This document shows, in pieces, positions 31,662 through 63,693 of a stretch of DNA of 64,000 bases. Under the pieces are notes generated by a model. It did not search any database. It was not told the DNA's origin and saw only the letters and a list, made by a program, of their open reading frames with translations. The stretch lies in contig NC_084592.1 in NCBI RefSeq assembly GCF_033807715.1, positions 24,313,501-24,377,500 of the forward strand. The letters run 5' to 3'. Source of the stretch: Cololabis saira (taxonomy: Eukaryota > Chordata > Actinopteri > Beloniformes > Belonidae). Position numbers and translations under genes: made by a program. The stretch's first letter is position 1; the number at the start of each line of letters is the position of its first letter.

Positions 31662-34600
31662 CGGAGGCAGACATCCATCACATCTTGCAACTCAATAAAG
31701 GTGTCTCGAGGCTTAAAGCTGTACTTTGTCACTACCAAATACTTCCATAATTCATGGGCCGGTGACAGCACTATTGAACTGAGGACAAAGATGCCTGCCC
31801 TGTGAGCTACACACACACACACACACACAGAGAGAGAGAGGGAGAGAGAGAGAGAAAATAGGTGGTCTTATATTTTCATTTGCTACAACCACAAACTCAC
31901 AGGATATATATTAGTGGATACATTCAGGAAGATGATAAAGCCCTGCTAAACTACATATACTATACCAAATCAACATCAGTGACTGTTGAAACCACCTGCT
32001 TCTAAAACGCCCCTTTGATGTGTACTGAAACATTAAAAAGTGGACTTGAATGTTCTAGAATGCTTTTATGTTCCTTTTCCAGTATGGTTTGAGTACCCGT
32101 CATAATGTTATTTAGCATTAAAATAAGCCAGTCAGGCAGGACACGTTGCACTCTGTTCGAGACATCTGTGGTTTAATTTAAGTCAACCTTAAACCAAATA
32201 TATGGAGATACTAAAATAAAATATAAAATTCAAGTTTTCTAGTGCATTTAATATTTCATTTTGACACAGTAAGTAGTTTTACATATAGTATAATAAAGAG
32301 TAAGAACAGCATAACATTTGAATATTTAATAAAGGTTTTTTAGTTGTTTTTTTTATTGCTAATGTGTGAACTATCATCAAGCTCAATGTCATCAATAATC
32401 AAAAGGTTCGGATATAGTTTATTTTCATTGCCGATCCTACTCTTAACATAATTTTAAAGAGCACTTATCATATGTTCATTACTAGCGCCCTATATGTATA
32501 TCATACTTTTTATGACTATGCATCCATATTAGTTTTTTATTTTTATGGAACCCGCGTCATGATATTCATGTAGGGTTTAAAGTGAAGGTGTGCAAGTCCA
32601 TTGTGGAGAAGATTTATTGGGTTACCTTGATGATTACAAAGAACACTACACAAAGGCAGCTTTGCAGAGCTGTGAGAAACAGGACAAAGCCAAAAGGTTC
32701 AGGCACAGGGCTTAGGATTAATTGATGGGAACAGATAAAATGCAAGCAGTTCATATTTTTAGCAATCAGACAGCGGCTTTACACACTATCTGATAAAAAC
32801 TGAACTTCTCATTAGAATCAAACTTTTGAACACGTAAGGGGACAAAGTTCTTGCTAATATATGCAGATTTTGGTGATTAAGTGTTCATTTTATGCTCGGT
32901 GCAGGGTTGAAGTGTTTAGCACTGTCATTTCACAGTCCTGGGTTTCTATATGTTGGCTGTCTTTCTCTGTAGAGTTTGTATCTTCTTCCCGTGCTTGCGT
33001 GTCTCTAAGACATGGGTGGTAGGTTGTTATAAAGTGGCTGTAGGTGTGATTGTGCAAGGGTGTCTGTCGCTTTGCATTAGCCTCGTGCACTTTGCTTCTC
33101 ACCTAACTGCTGCTGGGACAGATTCCGTTCCTCAGGGACAAAGTGTATGGAGCTGATGTATAGGGGCATATCTTTTATCAAGGGCACTATTTTCTGCTTT
33201 TCTTTTTTTCAAACTGAGACCAAGCTTCCTTTTCTGTTTTGTTCTGCCCTCAAACTCAACATATTTGTTTCTTTACACAGATTACCCTGCTATGTGTATT
33301 GCTATGTGTACTGCTATGTGTACTGCTGTCCTTGTGTCCAGTTTCGGTCCTTCGCCTCGTACGGTGGGCTTGTTCATTTCCTTTTTTTGATCTTAGATTT
33401 CTGTGCAACGACTTAATCTAAAGTCCAACAGCCACCACAGCGCCAGACATGATGCTGGAATCTCTTCCTCCTGATGGATGCATCGCTTTTACATCAAAGT
33501 GTAGCCTCCAGATGGTTTGTGGTCAACTGAGATGGTTGGTACTTGGTAAAATGCAGATGCTGCACATTTTCAACTGTGGGCCAGGGGCTTGAAGTTTGTC
33601 AGATCTTTTTTTATATATATAGTTTTAAGCTTTGGAAGATTTCTTCCTTTCTCTTTTGTTTTTACTGAAATTTTTCAAACAAAATGATCTATTTTCTCGA
33701 CAATTAAACCAAATGGACCTCATAGGATATAATCATAGTTTCACTCAGGAACAGCAGAATGTCAGTTCAGTACACAACAACACTGGTAGGAAAGCCTAAG
33801 GCCGGCTTCACACTGTAGTGTGAGTTTTGCATTTGCATGACTGCTGTGTGGCTACTTGTGCATGCTCATACCACCACAGTTTGTGTTTCAGTAGTCACGT
33901 TTCCATGACACTTTTTTTTGCAAAAGAATAGCAAGACTGGATAGCGGATGCCTCCATTGAACGAGGTTTTTGAGTGTGACTCTCCTAGTTTTCTCTATGT
34001 ATGTAACTCTTTGTATCTCGTCCTACGAGACTTCTCTTCAAAACAGTGAAAGAGATGATCTCGACTTTGAAGAAGATGGACACAAACACACAATTATTCC
34101 TATTGCTATGATATTCCTATGATTATTCAAAGGCAAAGCCCTTATTTAATCCAGTCATGCGTTATGATGAAGTAGTGTTATAGCACATCTACATTGTGTT
34201 AATGAGGCTAAAAGAAGCTGAAGACTAGATTCTGATGACTTTAGATTGACTGGCTGCATCACATCTAGTGCTTCCAGAGATGAGCAAAAAAGATTTCCAT
34301 TACACTTTTGCGACAAACTGGATTATCTGCAAACCTGAGAAACCACCCCATGAAAGCATTAGAAGGTTTTTTGCAATATTTGGCAGTTTTTCAAATCAGA
34401 GGAATTTCCATTATAGGTTTTTCTTTGTGATATTTAGGTTTTGCGCAAATCTAGGGGTAATCTGTGGCTGATTTGATTTGAAAAGTAAAAACATGGAGGT
34501 AACCCAGCTGCAAACTGAAACCAGTGTCAGTAATGAAATAAAAGTCACAGTACATATAGAAATCATTTTCCATTCCATCCCAATTATTTCTTATTTTTAC

Positions 34601-35283
34601 TATTTTCCTAACACAAAAATGGTTCTGGGCTTACAGATCCAGGACAGATATATGTATTTATTTGTTGTTATAACGGAAAGCTCTGAAGACTATTCGGCAC
34701 TTACTTAAAACATCCATGATAACATGAACTTCCATTTACATTTTTTTGCAGTATTCATTAAGGTAAAGTTATCACCAGATCATTGTTTTTCATGTACTGG
34801 TTTGGTAATGGTTGTAGGATTGATACCCATCATGACTCAACCCTCCCATTTACCCGGGCTTCAGACCGGCACTATGAGAACACTGGCTTGTGACCTCTTT
34901 AGTCGCTGGCTTTTTGAACATGGAGCAATGTGTTGTCCTGCGATTGCTGGACACATGTTGGAGAAAGAGCAAATGAGCAAATATCGTTTTTAATTTTTTT
35001 ATTTCTATTAATCACAGAATAACTTTTTGTTTTCTCAAAATAAGGTATTCTTTGATTCTATTTATTTATTTATTTTTGTATGTGTGAAACACATACAAGA
35101 CACATACAAGACAAAGATTTTGGGCAGTATACAACAAACTACGCCCAACTTCTCAATACAATAAGACACAATATTAAACTGGTTGCGACCATTTTATGAG
35201 TCTGACAGATTGATTTTAAGAGCAGGTGTGGTACTAAAATGCTGCAGATAAAGTTATCTTTTCTTTTTTTAATAAGAAAAAAC
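31276..35283. other. Gene-free stretch downstream of asmt
   Basis: Small (CA)n/(AG)n runs at about 31626-31652 and 31809-31855, and a three-fold 12-bp repeat (TGCTATGTGTAC) at about 33297-33328. No gene recognised. Confidence 0.5.
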
Positions 35284-35289
35284 TTTATT
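35284..35289 (-). terminator. Predicted asmt poly(A) signal
   Basis: AATAAA on the minus strand, 105 bases past the asmt stop codon. It is the first canonical hexamer I see after the stop, so it would give a short 3'UTR. Transcript data could place the end further on. Confidence 0.5.
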
Positions 35290-35393
35290 TGAGCATGAGT
35301 GAATTAAAAAATGTCTGAGTCCTTTTTTTTCTCCTTCTAGATGAGTCTTCAGTCTGGAGATGCCTGAGAGCATCACCTACTTCTCTTCATCTC

Positions 35394-55530
<20,137 letters not shown>

Positions 55531-55724
55531 AGTTTGGACAGAACTCCCCAGGGTAGGACTGAGCGTGTCGGTTCTTCAAGCTCTGGACTCCGAAGACGCC
55601 TGAGCTGGTGTTTCTGTGAGCGGTGGCGGCGACGAGAGCAGACTACAACCAAGCCAAGTGCCCACCCGGCAGCAGGAGCAGCGAGAGTAGCAGTGGGCTA
55701 AGCTGATTACAGCCCAGATAACCC

Positions 55725-56030
55725 AGATTAGAGTACGGGCTCAGTCTGGCAGACAAAGACACAACTCTGTGGAAACACTGCTGCCTTGTTCATTAGCACT
55801 CACATACCAGACCCGCTTTTTCTGAAAGGTTACATGACATCAAACGTAACCAGTGATACGTGATGAACAAAGATGTGATTCCCATCTTTTTAACATGTTA
55901 AACATCATTATTATACCTGTCTCATCATATACCTCCGGATTAGGTGTATCAGTGTATTAATCACTAAATCATTTAATTAAACAAAGTGGACCATTTTCAA
56001 GGAATTAATTGGCAAGGATTACTGTAATCT
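55725..56030. promoter_or_regulatory. Cluster of TAATC(C/T) sites upstream of asmt
   Basis: Four TAATCC/TAATCT hexamers lie 195-500 bases before the asmt ATG: minus strand at 55725-55730, 55937-55942 and 56016-56021, plus strand at 56025-56030. This is the consensus bound by OTX/CRX homeoproteins in pineal and photoreceptor genes, including mammalian ASMT (known). The motif is short and the transcription start is not known, so use of these sites is inference. Confidence 0.3.
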
Positions 56031-56177
56031 AGACTATCATTTCTATTTCTACAGCTCTCTAAGTACTTTAAGATTAATGTAGACATTTTGAAATGGCAAA
56101 ACGTTTATCAAAACCACATTTACCTCATAAATATATGACATATGAAATGTATAAGAATAAAAAGTTTATGTTGTGGC

Positions 56178-56933
56178 CAGGCCAGTACTCGAGTTGTAAA
56201 AAAAAATCAGGGGGGATGGTGGATTTTATCATATGGGGACAGATAATTTGTGCTGATTACAAATAATATAATATATTACAAATAATAGCACTGACCAAAA
56301 CACCTGCAGAAATACTGCAGGAATGACATAGCAGCAGTTAAATGCAGCCTTCTGTAAGCTTTAAATATCCACTGGGCTTACATCAAATACATCAAAACAC
56401 AACAATAAAAAACAGTTTTCTGAACTTATCGATATTCCTCTGTCCTTCACAGGATAAGTAAAATGGATCACTGCAAAAACTCAAAATCTTAACAAGAATA
56501 TTTGTATTGTTTCTAGTTAAAATGTCTCATTTTAGTAAAATAATCTCATTACACTTAAAACAAGACTCATCACTGGAAAAAACAACAATTTTCACCTGTT
56601 TCAAGTAGATTTTGACTTAAAATAAGTAGAAAAATCTGCCAGTGGAACAAGATTTTTTTGCTTGTAATGAGAAAATAAATCTTGTCCCACTGGCAGATTT
56701 TTCTACTTATTTCAAGTGAAAATTTACTTGAAACAGGTGAAAATTGTCAAATAAGTTATTTTTCTGGTGTTATTTTTCTGGTCATGACTCTAAATGTTGA
56801 AATAGCAGTAAAACCACATTCATTGATGAAATGACATAAGGGGGGATGGCAGTTTTACAGGGGGGATGATTTTGACCGTTTTTGTTTCAGGGGGGATGCC
56901 ATCCCCCCTCATCCCCCCTCAACTCGAGTACTG
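56178..56933. mobile_element. hAT element between akap17a and asmt
   Basis: Perfect 8-bp duplication GTTGTGGC (56170-56177 and 56934-56941). Left end CAGGCCAGTACTCGAGTTG, right end CAACTCGAGTACTG. G-rich GGGGGGATGG / CCATCCCCCC sub-terminal text is also inverted. It contains a nested hairpin repeat (next entry). No transposase. Confidence 0.88.
56455..56775. repeat. Hairpin repeat nested in the hAT element
   Basis: CACTGCAAAAACTCAAAATC start, then long inverted arms AATCTGCCAGTGGAACAAGA / TCTTGTCCCACTGGCAGATT and TTTTCACCTGTTTCAAGTA / ACTTGAAACAGGTGAAAA. A palindromic MITE-type repeat common in teleosts. Confidence 0.7.
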
Positions 56934-57042
56934 GTTGTGGCAGTCGGACATTAGAAACACATCTAACACTTTTGATATCTATTTGCACAGTTCATCTCCA
57001 AGAAAAAACAATAATGCTTAAAAAAGTATTCAACTTTAGGTC

Positions 57043-57048
57043 TTTATT
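57043..57048 (-). terminator. Predicted akap17a poly(A) signal
   Basis: AATAAA on the minus strand about 1.24 kb past the akap17a stop. I saw no earlier minus-strand AATAAA between it and the stop. The implied 3'UTR (57.0-58.29 kb) has no coding signal of its own. Confidence 0.45.
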
Positions 57049-58289
57049 GTTTTTACCAGATGCAGTTGAAGCGAAACATGCTCCAGTAGATCATGAGCAA
57101 ATGCCGAGCAGAGGGTTTTTGCAGACAACAATTTCAACATGACAGAACGAGCATCAACTCCCATCAACAATAACGGTCTAAACAGTCACTAGCAGCTCTA
57201 CAGAGACGTAACCATCATTATGACGCGTTTTAAAGTGAGAACAAAACTCTTACATCTCAGTTTGACCTCTATATTGTTCTCTAACTTTAGCTCCAGAAGC
57301 CAGAGACGACCAACTCTTAAAAAAAAATGTGCGGCCAAACTTGATTCACATTACCAAAGAAAAAGAGGAGTCAACACTGTCAAGTCGGGTGCAAAACATT
57401 AGATTAGGCCTTGAAACATCAACTACAAACAACAAAATCAAGTCATTCAACAACTTGCACTTTAATCACAATGAAGTTATTAAAAAAAAACTCAAGATTA
57501 CATGTTGATCACAAACAGCTGCTGCTTCTTTAGCTGCGGTACGCCTTTTGCACCAGGATTCAGAATTAAAAGTGTGATTGACAGCTATTAAAACAAAAGC
57601 AACTTTAATTTGTGAAACTTTACATTTGTGACAGCTCATTTTTTACGATTAAGCAGTTCTCCTGCATATCCTCAACTACAGCAGTTAAAACAGGCAGCTG
57701 CTTGTCAGAAGATCACAGAAGTGTTTTAGACTTCATGCTGAGGGTTTAGTTTCTATATTTGAGTTTAAATTTTATATCAACAGAAAGACTGTTGTCTTTT
57801 CTTAAACGTTTTTGAAGTTGGGCGGGGTTTTTTGTCTACGGAGTGGGACAAAATGAACTTTGAAATAAGGTTACTCAGTCACTGTTCTCACCTGCCATTA
57901 TTGAAAATGTATTTACCGTCATAAAACTGGATTATAACATCCTCATTGCTTCACTTTTCAGAGGAAGATTGTCCGTTAAGACAATTATTTAAAAAAAGTC
58001 AAATAAAATAAACCTAAATCAAACAACTGTTATCTAATCCTATTAAATTGATATGGAGTAGACACTTAGGTGCTGTTATTGACCATTTCAACTGTTCAAA
58101 TACTAACAAGGTGAAAGAAAAAAATGAGGAGCAGCTTTGTCGAGTCAACCAGAACAACTCAAGTGATTCACATATCAGCCTTTCATGGATCTCCGACAGA
58201 AACATCTCGCTCTTTAAACTTTCTCAACTTCAGGTGCGAGTCTAGAACCTGTGAAGATATGAATCAGTAAAAGTACTACAGCGATGAGT

Positions 58290-59132
58290 TTAGTGTCGTC
58301 TGGAGTGGCTCCTATCCCTGCTGCTACTGTGTCTCTGGTGTCTCCGACTGTGAGGACTGTGACTCCTTTGGTCTCTCCGTCTATTGCCGCTCCTCGAGCT
58401 ATGACTGTCGTATCCGCGGTGGCTCTGCCTGTGGCCCCTCCCCCTGCTGTGGCTCCTCCCCCTGCTGTGGCTCCTCCCCCTGCTGTGGCTCCTGTCTCTG
58501 CTGGAGCTGGAGCTGCTGACGTAGCGGCTGCACCTCCCACTTTTGCTCCGGCTGCGACGACTGTAACTCCTCTTTTGTTGGCTTGAGCTCCTTCTCCTTC
58601 TGTGGCCTTGGGAGTGCTTCCTCCTCTCCCGACTGTGGCCCCTCGTTTGTTCCCGACTGTACCTGCTCCTACTCACTTCTTCCCGCCTCTCCTCCCCCTC
58701 TCCCTTCTCTGATTTCTTTTTCCCTAACACTTTAGGGTGTAGACTGGATCCAGATCCCTGTTTCTCTTTTCCATCGGCCGTCTTCACTCCGTTCACCCAA
58801 CCCAGGACTCCTGGCGTCACATCACCCGCATCCGGGGCCTCCTCACTTCTCAGAGGCCCGGCTGGATCCTGTGTCCCTGCAGCTTCAGCTGGCTCACAGC
58901 TCTTCTTGATAAGGTTAGATAGCAGTCTGTCCCTCAGCTCCTTCTCCTTACGTTGGAGCTCCAGCGCTCGCTGCTTCTCCAGCTCCACCCTGCGTAGCTC
59001 CTCCTCCTGCTTGCGCCGACAGGCCTCCAGCTGCTGAAGGCGGGCCAGCTCCTCCTTCTGTCGAGCCTGCTCCTGCCTCTCCAGCTCCTCGCGTTCGGCC
59101 CTCTCCTTCTCCTGCTGCTGTTCTTTTAGTGT
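58290..59132 (-). CDS. akap17a: akap17a last exon, RS-rich tail
   Basis: 281 codons including stop, from [18 protein letters not shown] to DRSHSRRH. The first third continues the coiled coil. A low-complexity linker ([20 protein letters not shown]) follows. The tail is Arg/Ser/His-rich with tandem RGRSHS units, whose DNA is an in-frame short tandem repeat at about 58436-58490. SR tails mediate nuclear-speckle targeting and protein contacts (known for the class). Confidence 0.92.
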   Translation of the reverse strand, partial: TLKEQQQEKERAEREELERQEQARQKEELARLQQLEACRRKQEEELRRVELEKQRALELQRKEKELRDRLLSNLIKKSCEPAEAAGTQDPAGPLRSEEAPDAGDVTPGVLGWVNGVKTADGKEKQGSGSSLHPKVLGKKKSEKGEGEERREEVSRSRYSREQTRGHSRERRKHSQGHRRRRSSSQQKRSYSRRSRSKSGRCSRYVSSSSSSRDRSHSRGRSHSRGRSHSRGRGHRQSHRGYDSHSSRSGNRRRDQRSHSPHSRRHQRHSSSRDRSHSRRH

Positions 59133-62100
59133 CTGCGGAGAAGCATCACAAGGATCACACACGGGCAAAGAGAAGACAAACCAGAGGGATAAAAAAATAT
59201 GACATTATTTGGCACAAGTTCCAAATTTGCATTACAGCACCATGTTGGATGGCAAATCCAAATAGTTCAGGCTGTTGATCTGCCCACTCCAAACCACTTA
59301 AAGCAATGGAGTTTAAGATCAGGCCCTCTAAGGCTCAGGTCTTGCACATAAATGAGTAAAAAAAAAGTTTTATGAACTGCATTTTATTACATCCTTCAAT
59401 GTATATAACACTCATTACACCAAAGAAGCTTAACGTGGTCATTTCAACGGTTATAGTGGCTGATGTGGCTGATGTGGCAGCGCGCCGCGCTTTACAGAGT
59501 AACTTTAGTACCTTTGCTCTGGCTAGCAGCTCAGCAACGAGCCGTATTGATTCCAGATTGCGCTGAGCCAGCAGGAGCCTCCTCTCCTCCATGGCGATTT
59601 TCATCTGCAGCTTCTTTTGCTCCTCCTCCTGCTGTCTCCTCACCTTCTTCAGATTCCTTCTCTCCTCCTTCTCCTGTAACTTCTGCTCTCGCTTCCGTAT
59701 CCTCTCCACCTTCTTTCTTTCCTTCTCTTCCTCTTCCTGTTGCTTCTGTTTTCTGAAAAGATGAATAAATGCACTCTGTTAATATCTAATTATGAGTTAA
59801 ATTGCAGAACACTCCACTGCAGGGCTCTTCATACAACACTGAGTTGCTTGGAAGACAGTTTCAAGAAGTTTTGTCAGAAATGTAAGTTAAATCTCAAGCA
59901 AAGAGAAAATGTAAAAATCTAGACCTAACACAACCTTCTGAGCTCTGAGCTCTTTAGGAAAAACTGAGATAAAAAGGAAATCTGCCCTTGAAATGATTTC
60001 TTAAAGGGATTGTGACATGAAAAACAAATTTTTCTTGATTTTTTGTGTTTTGTTGGGTGTCTTGACATCAATTACACCCAAAACACAACAAACTTTTAAC
60101 ATTCAGTGTATTGTGTGCTTTCTGGGATTTTCCGCATAACTGTGCAAAAACGGCGCATCTGGTTTGGTGGCGGGCCGTTACATAACGGCCCGCTAAATCA
60201 CCGCCCCCTCCACCCAGCTCCCTGTCTCCTCTCCTCTCCAGTGCACCATAAAGGCTGATTTATGGTTCCGCGTTACACCGACGCAGAACCTACGGCGAAG
60301 GGTTACGCGGCGACGCGCACCGTACGCTGAACCCTACGGCGTATGCTCTGCGTCGATTTAACGCGGAACCATAAATCAGGCTTAACACAGAGCTGTTTAG
60401 AGCCTCTTTTGTTCTAATCACCGGAGGAAAACTGCTAAGAACACCCGCGGCCACTGACTGGACTTAAGATAAGGTGACACTGCTGCTTGCATGCCTTTAT
60501 TTTTATGATTGTTTGCTGTGGTTCGCCCTGCTGCTTTTCCGTGCATGCTTCGCCTGTCGCTCCCGGCTAACTCTCCGACGCAGCTGTGAGCGTATGGCTG
60601 GGGTTGGAGGAGGTTTGGAGGAGGAGCGGAGCAATGATTGACAGGAAAGGGGGGAAAGGAGGCATTTTTCACGGCGCAAAAATACACTGTAATAAAAAGC
60701 CAGGAAAACCTACTAGAGTGAAGTTTTTCTTGTTACACCCTTTTAGACACATTTGAGGGATGTTGGCCAAGACTTTTAATAGTGTTAAAAGCATGTTAAA
60801 AATGATGTCACAATACCTTTAAAATCACACCATGACCTTCAGACTGCAGAGAAGAAGGCCATTGTTTCTATTATGCAAACACAGACAGCTTTCATGACGG
60901 TACGGTCGACTTGTTCATCCATCGGAGCATCAGTAAGGCTCAACAACACCTGTGTTTCCTACATAACCTGATTAGACTTGTGGTGGTCCAGGACTTTGCA
61001 CGTAGATTATTAATTAATCATTTCACAAACCATATTTTGCATTCCTGTGGAAAAAACTGAATATGCCAATTTTTCCCGCAAGGAACATAATATTTTGCAC
61101 AAGGTCTCCTGCAGAGCTTTATTTTTTGGACCCTGATCTGAGTTATGGATCAGACAATAAGGTTTTCGTAGAAAATAAATGTTTTAAAACCTAGATTTTG
61201 AGTGGTACGAAACACATTTACTGTTTACTTTGTGAGTAATTTATTTGCCTTTTACACATGGCTGTGTAAAATGCAACTGGATTGCATACAAGTCTGGAAA
61301 GCTTAGAGTCAGGTTTTTGTTATGTTTTATTAATTTATCGATTCATTTTATACAGTTTTTAACTGTCTTCTGTTTTGCTTAAAGGGTAGTTAAAATAAGA
61401 GTTGGCTTCATCCTACACTTTTTCCGTTCGTGTTTTTGCTTTTTTGTTGTACTCGTTTTTATGTGTACGTCTGTAGAGCCATATGCCCAAAATAAATAAA
61501 AATACAACAACAAAAAAAAAATATGATGCTACAAATCAGTAAATCATGAAAAGTATTATATGGGGCCTTTAAACTAACTTTCCCATTTCCACTGTACCTC
61601 TCCTCCTCTTTTCGTCGCTCCTCCTCCTCCTTCTCCCGCTGTTTCTGCTCCTCTCTCTGCCTCTCCAACTCCTCCAGCTTCAGCCTCTCCAGGCTCCTCT
61701 TCTTAATGGCTGCCTCACAAAGGTGTTTGCTGGTGTCAAAGGTCACCTAAAATAAACAGGAGAAAAAACAAAAGAAAAAAAAAAGATCTATTGTGAGATG
61801 GAGGACCAATAAAACACCATATGTTCAGGTAAGAGAGCGTGAAGTCTTACATCCTCCGTATCAGCGTTATTTTTCATTGCCTTTCATTATGAAGTCCTTC
61901 TGTTCCCACACTCATTTAGATTACTCAGCTGTATTCTGTGGATTAAGAGACTCTCCCAATGTTCATTACCTTCAAAAGACTGATGATGCAGCTCCCATTC
62001 TCATTCCACTAAAAGGTCTTAAAGCTACTTTGTGACTCTGACAACAATCTCATTTCCAAATTCTACTTATCTGCAATTCCCTGGTTGCCTAACACACTAA

Positions 62101-62757
62101 ACTGAGGCAAGCAGGTCTCTTTTATGCCCTTGGCAGTGATTTAAGATCGCCTATCTTTAGAGTGAGGCTTCTAGCCATGTTCCTGTTTGTGGTACACACC
62201 GTTAGATCTGTAGCTTACAGACAAAATGTTGCTGTGTTAAGAGGGGAAAAAAAGACCTGCTTTGTTTTTGAGGTCTCTAACAACCTGCATGCAATGAAAA
62301 AGCAGAAAAAAGGCAACTGTAGTTCAAAACAAAACTCTACCCCCCTGTGTTTTGTGGATGACAAGTTCACAAAGTATTAATACACCCATTTCTGGAAGGA
62401 GATTTGAGATTCACGAATGCTACTAAAGACATAAAATTGATGGTTCAGGAAGTGCAGACATTCCTGCAATATGTGAATGTTGATGTACCTCTAAACTAGG
62501 GGTGTCAAATTAGCGCGGGAATTGCGATAAATTAATTACAGGCACATTTAGCGCATTGTTTTTTTAATCGTTTAATCTATTTTTTAATATAAAGCCACTT
62601 TTGTGTTGTTATATATCAATCTTTTGATCTGCCACAATAATGTAAAGAATTCAAAGGAAAACCCTTCAAGTTGAGGGCTTTTCTCAGCTATTTTTAGGTG
62701 AAATTAAAAAAGCGATTCATTAGATTAATTAATTACAGATTTTAATTAATGAATCGC

Positions 62758-62796
<39 letters not shown>

Positions 62797-63693
62797 CGCT
62801 TGACAGCACTACTTTAAACTAACCCAACTAAAGCGCCTACAATGACCACAAAAGCATACAAAGACACAATGCTAACTTAAGATCTAGGAATAAATCTACA
62901 TGAGAGTAATCTAAAATAATAAAATAAATAAATAAATAAAAGCAATCCTACACAAGGTGTAGATAAGGCTTTACAGCCATTAATGACGGCAGTACCTTGA
63001 TGTTACATGCCACAGCTTTTCCATCATCTCCTTTCAGCATCAGCTTCATGCCCCGCAGCGTATCCATCGCCTTTGTGAAGCCGCCGTATTCCTGATACTG
63101 GACAAAGGCGCCGAAGTTCAGATGGCCCCCGAAGCTAAACGTGCTGAAGTTCTTGTCCAACATTTCCTCTCTGTACGGGTCCAACATGGGGATGTCAACA
63201 TTTCGCACCTTAAAAAAAAACAAAAACAATAAAAGTTATTTTTTTTATTCAACTTTGATCATATAATAAAAAATACTCATTATTATTAGTGATTAAATAT
63301 TACATACTATGTCACTGTCTTAAAGTCACTTTTATTCCAAACACTATGTTAAACACAAGGGAAACATGAGTTGTAGCCTGTGTGGAGATTCCTGAAATTA
63401 ACAATGAATAAAGTAGTGAAGTTACTCCATTTAGTGCTAAATGTCCTTTCAACAATAACATCAACACAGATCACCTTGCCAAATGTTTGGAAAACAGCAA
63501 TGAGAGCCTCTTCTGAGGGCCGGTCCGGGTACTGGCTGTTTTTCTGGCTAAACCAGCGGCAGGGCAGCCCCTCCAGGTGGATGGTGTCCGGCCTCTCTCC
63601 CGGCAGAGTCTCATTCATGTCCTTTGCATCCCTGAAAAAGGAGTCCCAGTCGTGGCGTGTGGGGAAGTCCACCTTATTTTCTACAGCACGAAC
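58290..63693 (-). CDS. akap17a: A-kinase anchoring protein 17A, 3' part of gene (5' end outside window)
   Basis: AKAP17A (XE7/SFRS17A) is a nuclear-speckle SR-like protein that binds splicing factors and anchors PKA regulatory subunits (family knowledge). Five exons are visible: 63475-63693, 62996-63208, 61598-61746, 59512-59752 and 58290-59132. They total 1665 nt (554 codons plus stop), all in phase with GT-AG introns. Order of parts: [20 protein letters not shown] then an RRM-like region with [13 protein letters not shown] and [15 protein letters not shown]; a long Glu/Arg/Lys/Gln coiled coil; an amphipathic stretch [14 protein letters not shown]; and an RS-rich tail. The first visible exon begins in phase 0 at an acceptor, so the start codon and about the first hundred residues lie beyond 64000. 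The stop is at 58290-58292. The gene runs in the same direction as asmt and lies just upstream of it. Confidence 0.93.
59512..59752 (-). CDS. akap17a: akap17a exon, coiled coil and amphipathic segment
   Basis: Begins [20 protein letters not shown] and ends [14 protein letters not shown] before donor GTACTA. The hydrophobic spacing of IRLVAELL is that of an amphipathic helix, the kind PKA regulatory dimers bind. Assigning anchoring to this exact segment is inference. Confidence 0.9.
60005..60818 (-). mobile_element. TTAA-target TIR element, copy 2 (inverted)
   Basis: Starts AGGGATTGTGACATGAAAA and ends ATGATGTCACAATACCT, with TTAA at 60001-60004 and 60819-60822. It is the reverse-orientation counterpart of 5940-6728, with the same landmarks in reverse order (GCATGCTTCGCCTGTCGC, AAAGGGGGGAAAGG, the 131-bp MITE). 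No transposase frame. Confidence 0.88.
60252..60382. mobile_element. 131-bp Harbinger-type MITE inside copy 2
   Basis: AGGCTGATTTATGGTTCCGC at one end and inverted CCATAAATCAGGCT at the other, flanked by TAA (60249-60251 and 60383-60385). It sits at the same place as the MITE at 6351-6481, so it entered before the TTAA element multiplied. Confidence 0.75.
61598..61746 (-). CDS. akap17a: akap17a exon, start of coiled coil
   Basis: Begins [19 protein letters not shown] and runs into [18 protein letters not shown], the start of the long charged helix. Ends two bases into an Arg codon before a GTACAG donor. Confidence 0.9.
61747..62995 (-). other. akap17a intron with hAT MITE
   Basis: 1.25-kb intron; the only recognised element is the MITE at 62497-62811. 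The short plus-strand frames have no domain. Confidence 0.6.
62497..62811. mobile_element. hAT MITE in akap17a intron
   Basis: TAGGGGTGTCAAA at the left and inverted TTGACAGCACTA at the right. CTCTAAAC (62489-62496) and CTTTAAAC (62812-62819) flank it, a 7/8 duplication. A poly(T) run of about 30 bases (62762-62791) lies inside. The GCGATTCATTAGATTAATTA text is a common teleost form. Confidence 0.8.
62996..63208 (-). CDS. akap17a: akap17a exon with second half of RRM-like region
   Basis: 71 codons, [16 protein letters not shown] through KAVACNIK. Holds [18 protein letters not shown] and the [10 protein letters not shown] helix. Separated from the previous exon by a 266-bp intron. The donor is GTACTG. 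Confidence 0.92.
63475..63693 (-). CDS. akap17a: akap17a exon with start of RRM-like region
   Basis: 73 codons after acceptor CTTAG, beginning [16 protein letters not shown]. Contains [13 protein letters not shown] (first beta strand of the RRM-like fold) and ends IAVFQTFGK before a GTGATC donor. The [18 protein letters not shown] block is highly characteristic of AKAP17A. Confidence 0.92.

Larger units (their letters stand above)
59753..61597 (-). other. akap17a intron with TTAA element
   Basis: 1.85-kb intron; 60005-60818 is the TTAA-target element. The rest is AT-rich with no other signal. Confidence 0.7.
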
